DNA of 8,397 nucleotides from an uncultured Clostridia bacterium. GTDB lineage: Bacteria > Bacillota_A > Clostridia > Oscillospirales > Acutalibacteraceae. The notes under the pieces were generated by a model. It saw only the letters and a program-made list of their open reading frames with translations. It was not told the DNA's origin and searched no databases. This document shows, in pieces, positions 7,728-8,397 of this stretch. The first letter of the stretch is position 1; each line of letters begins with the position of its first letter. A program made the position numbers and the translations under genes. The stretch covers positions 1 to 8,397 of the forward strand of contig CALWIE010000159.1 in the NCBI GenBank assembly GCA_944380625.1. The letters run 5' to 3'.

Positions 7728-7904
7728 ATTGCGGATTTTGGGAGGGGGGCGGCCTTGGCTTGGTTTTCCCCTTTTGGGGATTTTTAAAGGGTTGAAAAAA
7801 TGTTGAACGGGAAAGAAGGTGTTTGACACAGCAAGGGTTCCATTTTATCCTAAGGAAAATTCAAGGAAAGCGGCCGGACACGGGCTGCGGGAAGGAGTAA
7901 AGGC
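7728..7904 (+). other. Gene-free spacer before the integrase; possible element boundary
   Basis: No open reading frame or RNA gene is convincing here. The spacer holds a short CCCC-TTTT-GGGG hairpin with a following ATTTTT (7768-7785), which is at best a weak terminator. It also holds two copies of GTTGAA exactly 11 bp apart (7791-7796 and 7802-7807) and the integrase promoter. It is more A/T-rich than its surroundings between about 7760 and 7870. If the integrase belongs to an integrated element, its attachment site should be in this spacer. No tRNA is present to serve as the usual target. Confidence 0.45.
7823..7851 (+). promoter_or_regulatory. Promoter of the integrase gene
   Basis: TTGACA (7823-7828), a 17-bp spacer and TATCCT (7846-7851, 4/6 to the -10 consensus). 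Initiation would be near 7858, giving a leader of about 47 nt with AAGGAG at 7892-7897, 7 bp before the ATG at 7905. The perfect -35 and ideal spacing argue for it; the -10 is only moderate. Confidence 0.6.
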
Positions 7905-8397
7905 ATGGCCTATTTGCAAGCGCGGAAGAACAAAGAGGGCGCGGTGGTTTCTTACAGCATCCGGGTGTACAAGGGGCGGGACCCCCGCACGGGCAGGCAG
8001 CTGACCCCCTACACCATGACCTGGCGGGTGCCGGACGGCTGGAGCGAAAAACGGGCCCGGAAAGAGGCGGAAAAGCAAGCGGCCGTCTTTGAGCGGCAGT
8101 GCCGGGAGGGGTACCTCTCCGACGGGCGGCAGACCTTCGCCCAGTACGCGGAGTACGTGCTGGAGCTCAAGGAGCGCACGGGCTTGAAGCACCTGACGCT
8201 GATCCACTACCGGCAGAGCCTAAAGCGGGTGCTGCCCTTTTTGGGCCACATGAAGCTGGGGGACATCCGCCCCCAGCACCTGAACTACCTCTACCAGCAG
8301 CTGGCCCTGCCCGAGGCCAGGGAGGACAACGAAAAGGCCCTGGCAAAGCCCGCCCTGTGGCAGGCCCTGGAGAGGCGGGGGCTCTTCTCCTGCGTGG
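7905..8397 (+). CDS. Tyrosine recombinase/integrase (N-terminal part, runs off the window)
   Basis: The first 164 codons of a phage- or ICE-type tyrosine integrase; the gene continues beyond the window. Residues about 12-60 (SYSIRVYKGRDPRTGRQL, then MTWRVPDGWSEKRARKEAEK) form the arm-type, AP2-like DNA-binding domain. Residues 76-131 (TFAQYAEYVLELKERTGLK, then TLIHYRQSLKRVLPFLGHMKLGDIRPQHLNYLYQQL) form the SAM-like core-binding domain. The catalytic R-H-R-Y domain is not reached. After 132 the sequence changes to LALPEAREDNEKALAKPAL and WQALERRGLF. This resembles the start of an inserted helix-turn-helix segment that I associate with some clostridial integrases; that reading is inference. Start chosen by AAGGAG 7 bp upstream. 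The GC-rich codon use matches the neighbours, so there is no compositional sign of recent entry. It would integrate and excise a mobile element extending to the right. Confidence 0.93.
   Translation, partial: MAYLQARKNKEGAVVSYSIRVYKGRDPRTGRQLTPYTMTWRVPDGWSEKRARKEAEKQAAVFERQCREGYLSDGRQTFAQYAEYVLELKERTGLKHLTLIHYRQSLKRVLPFLGHMKLGDIRPQHLNYLYQQLALPEAREDNEKALAKPALWQALERRGLFSCV

Noticed and set aside
7728..7822. tRNA gene or tRNA 3' end as integration target
   Set aside because: No cloverleaf, no TTCGAAT/GGTTC-type arm and no CCA end could be found in the spacer.

Overview
The window looks like chromosomal DNA of a high-GC, low-branching Firmicute, most likely a gut clostridium of the Oscillospiraceae/Ruminococcaceae kind. 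This is an inference from strong GGAGG-type ribosome binding sites, sigma-A style promoters, GC-rich third codon positions and the family content (DUF1015, GldA/F/G-like ABC cluster, PF04392 lipoprotein, clostridial-type tyrosine integrase). No species can be named from the sequence alone.

Layout. Positions 1-1461 hold a leftward two-gene unit: a DUF1015 protein (432 aa) followed by the first 47 codons of a Nudix hydrolase resembling ADP-ribose pyrophosphatase. Its promoter (TTGACT, 18 bp, TACAAT) lies in the 211-bp divergent spacer. On the other side of that spacer a rightward, tightly packed four-gene operon runs from 1673 to 6532: a GldA-like ABC ATPase, an ABC-2 (GldF-like) permease, a GldG-like membrane-anchored auxiliary protein, and a DUF4340 membrane-anchored protein. 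Junctions are a 4-bp ATGA overlap, 15 bp and 4 bp, so the four products very probably form one membrane complex with two large extracytoplasmic subunits. Its substrate is unknown. The operon's -10 box has no recognisable -35, but two TTCACA hexamers exactly 11 bp apart sit just upstream, as in OmpR/PhoB-family activated promoters.

From 6529 a strong promoter (TTGACA, 17 bp, TTTAAT) overlaps the DUF4340 stop codon. It drives a roughly 90-nt leader with two mutually exclusive hairpins, then a PF04392-type (TrpX-like) substrate-binding lipoprotein of 332 aa with no permease or ATPase beside it. Two tandem intrinsic terminators (7666-7727) close this unit.

After a gene-free spacer with its own promoter, a tyrosine recombinase/integrase starts at 7905 and runs off the window. 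It probably marks the edge of an integrated mobile element that continues to the right. No tRNA, rRNA, CRISPR array or insertion sequence was seen.

The points most worth a second look are the leader upstream of the lipoprotein, the 11-bp direct repeat upstream of the ABC operon, and the poorly understood four-gene Gld-like/DUF4340 system.
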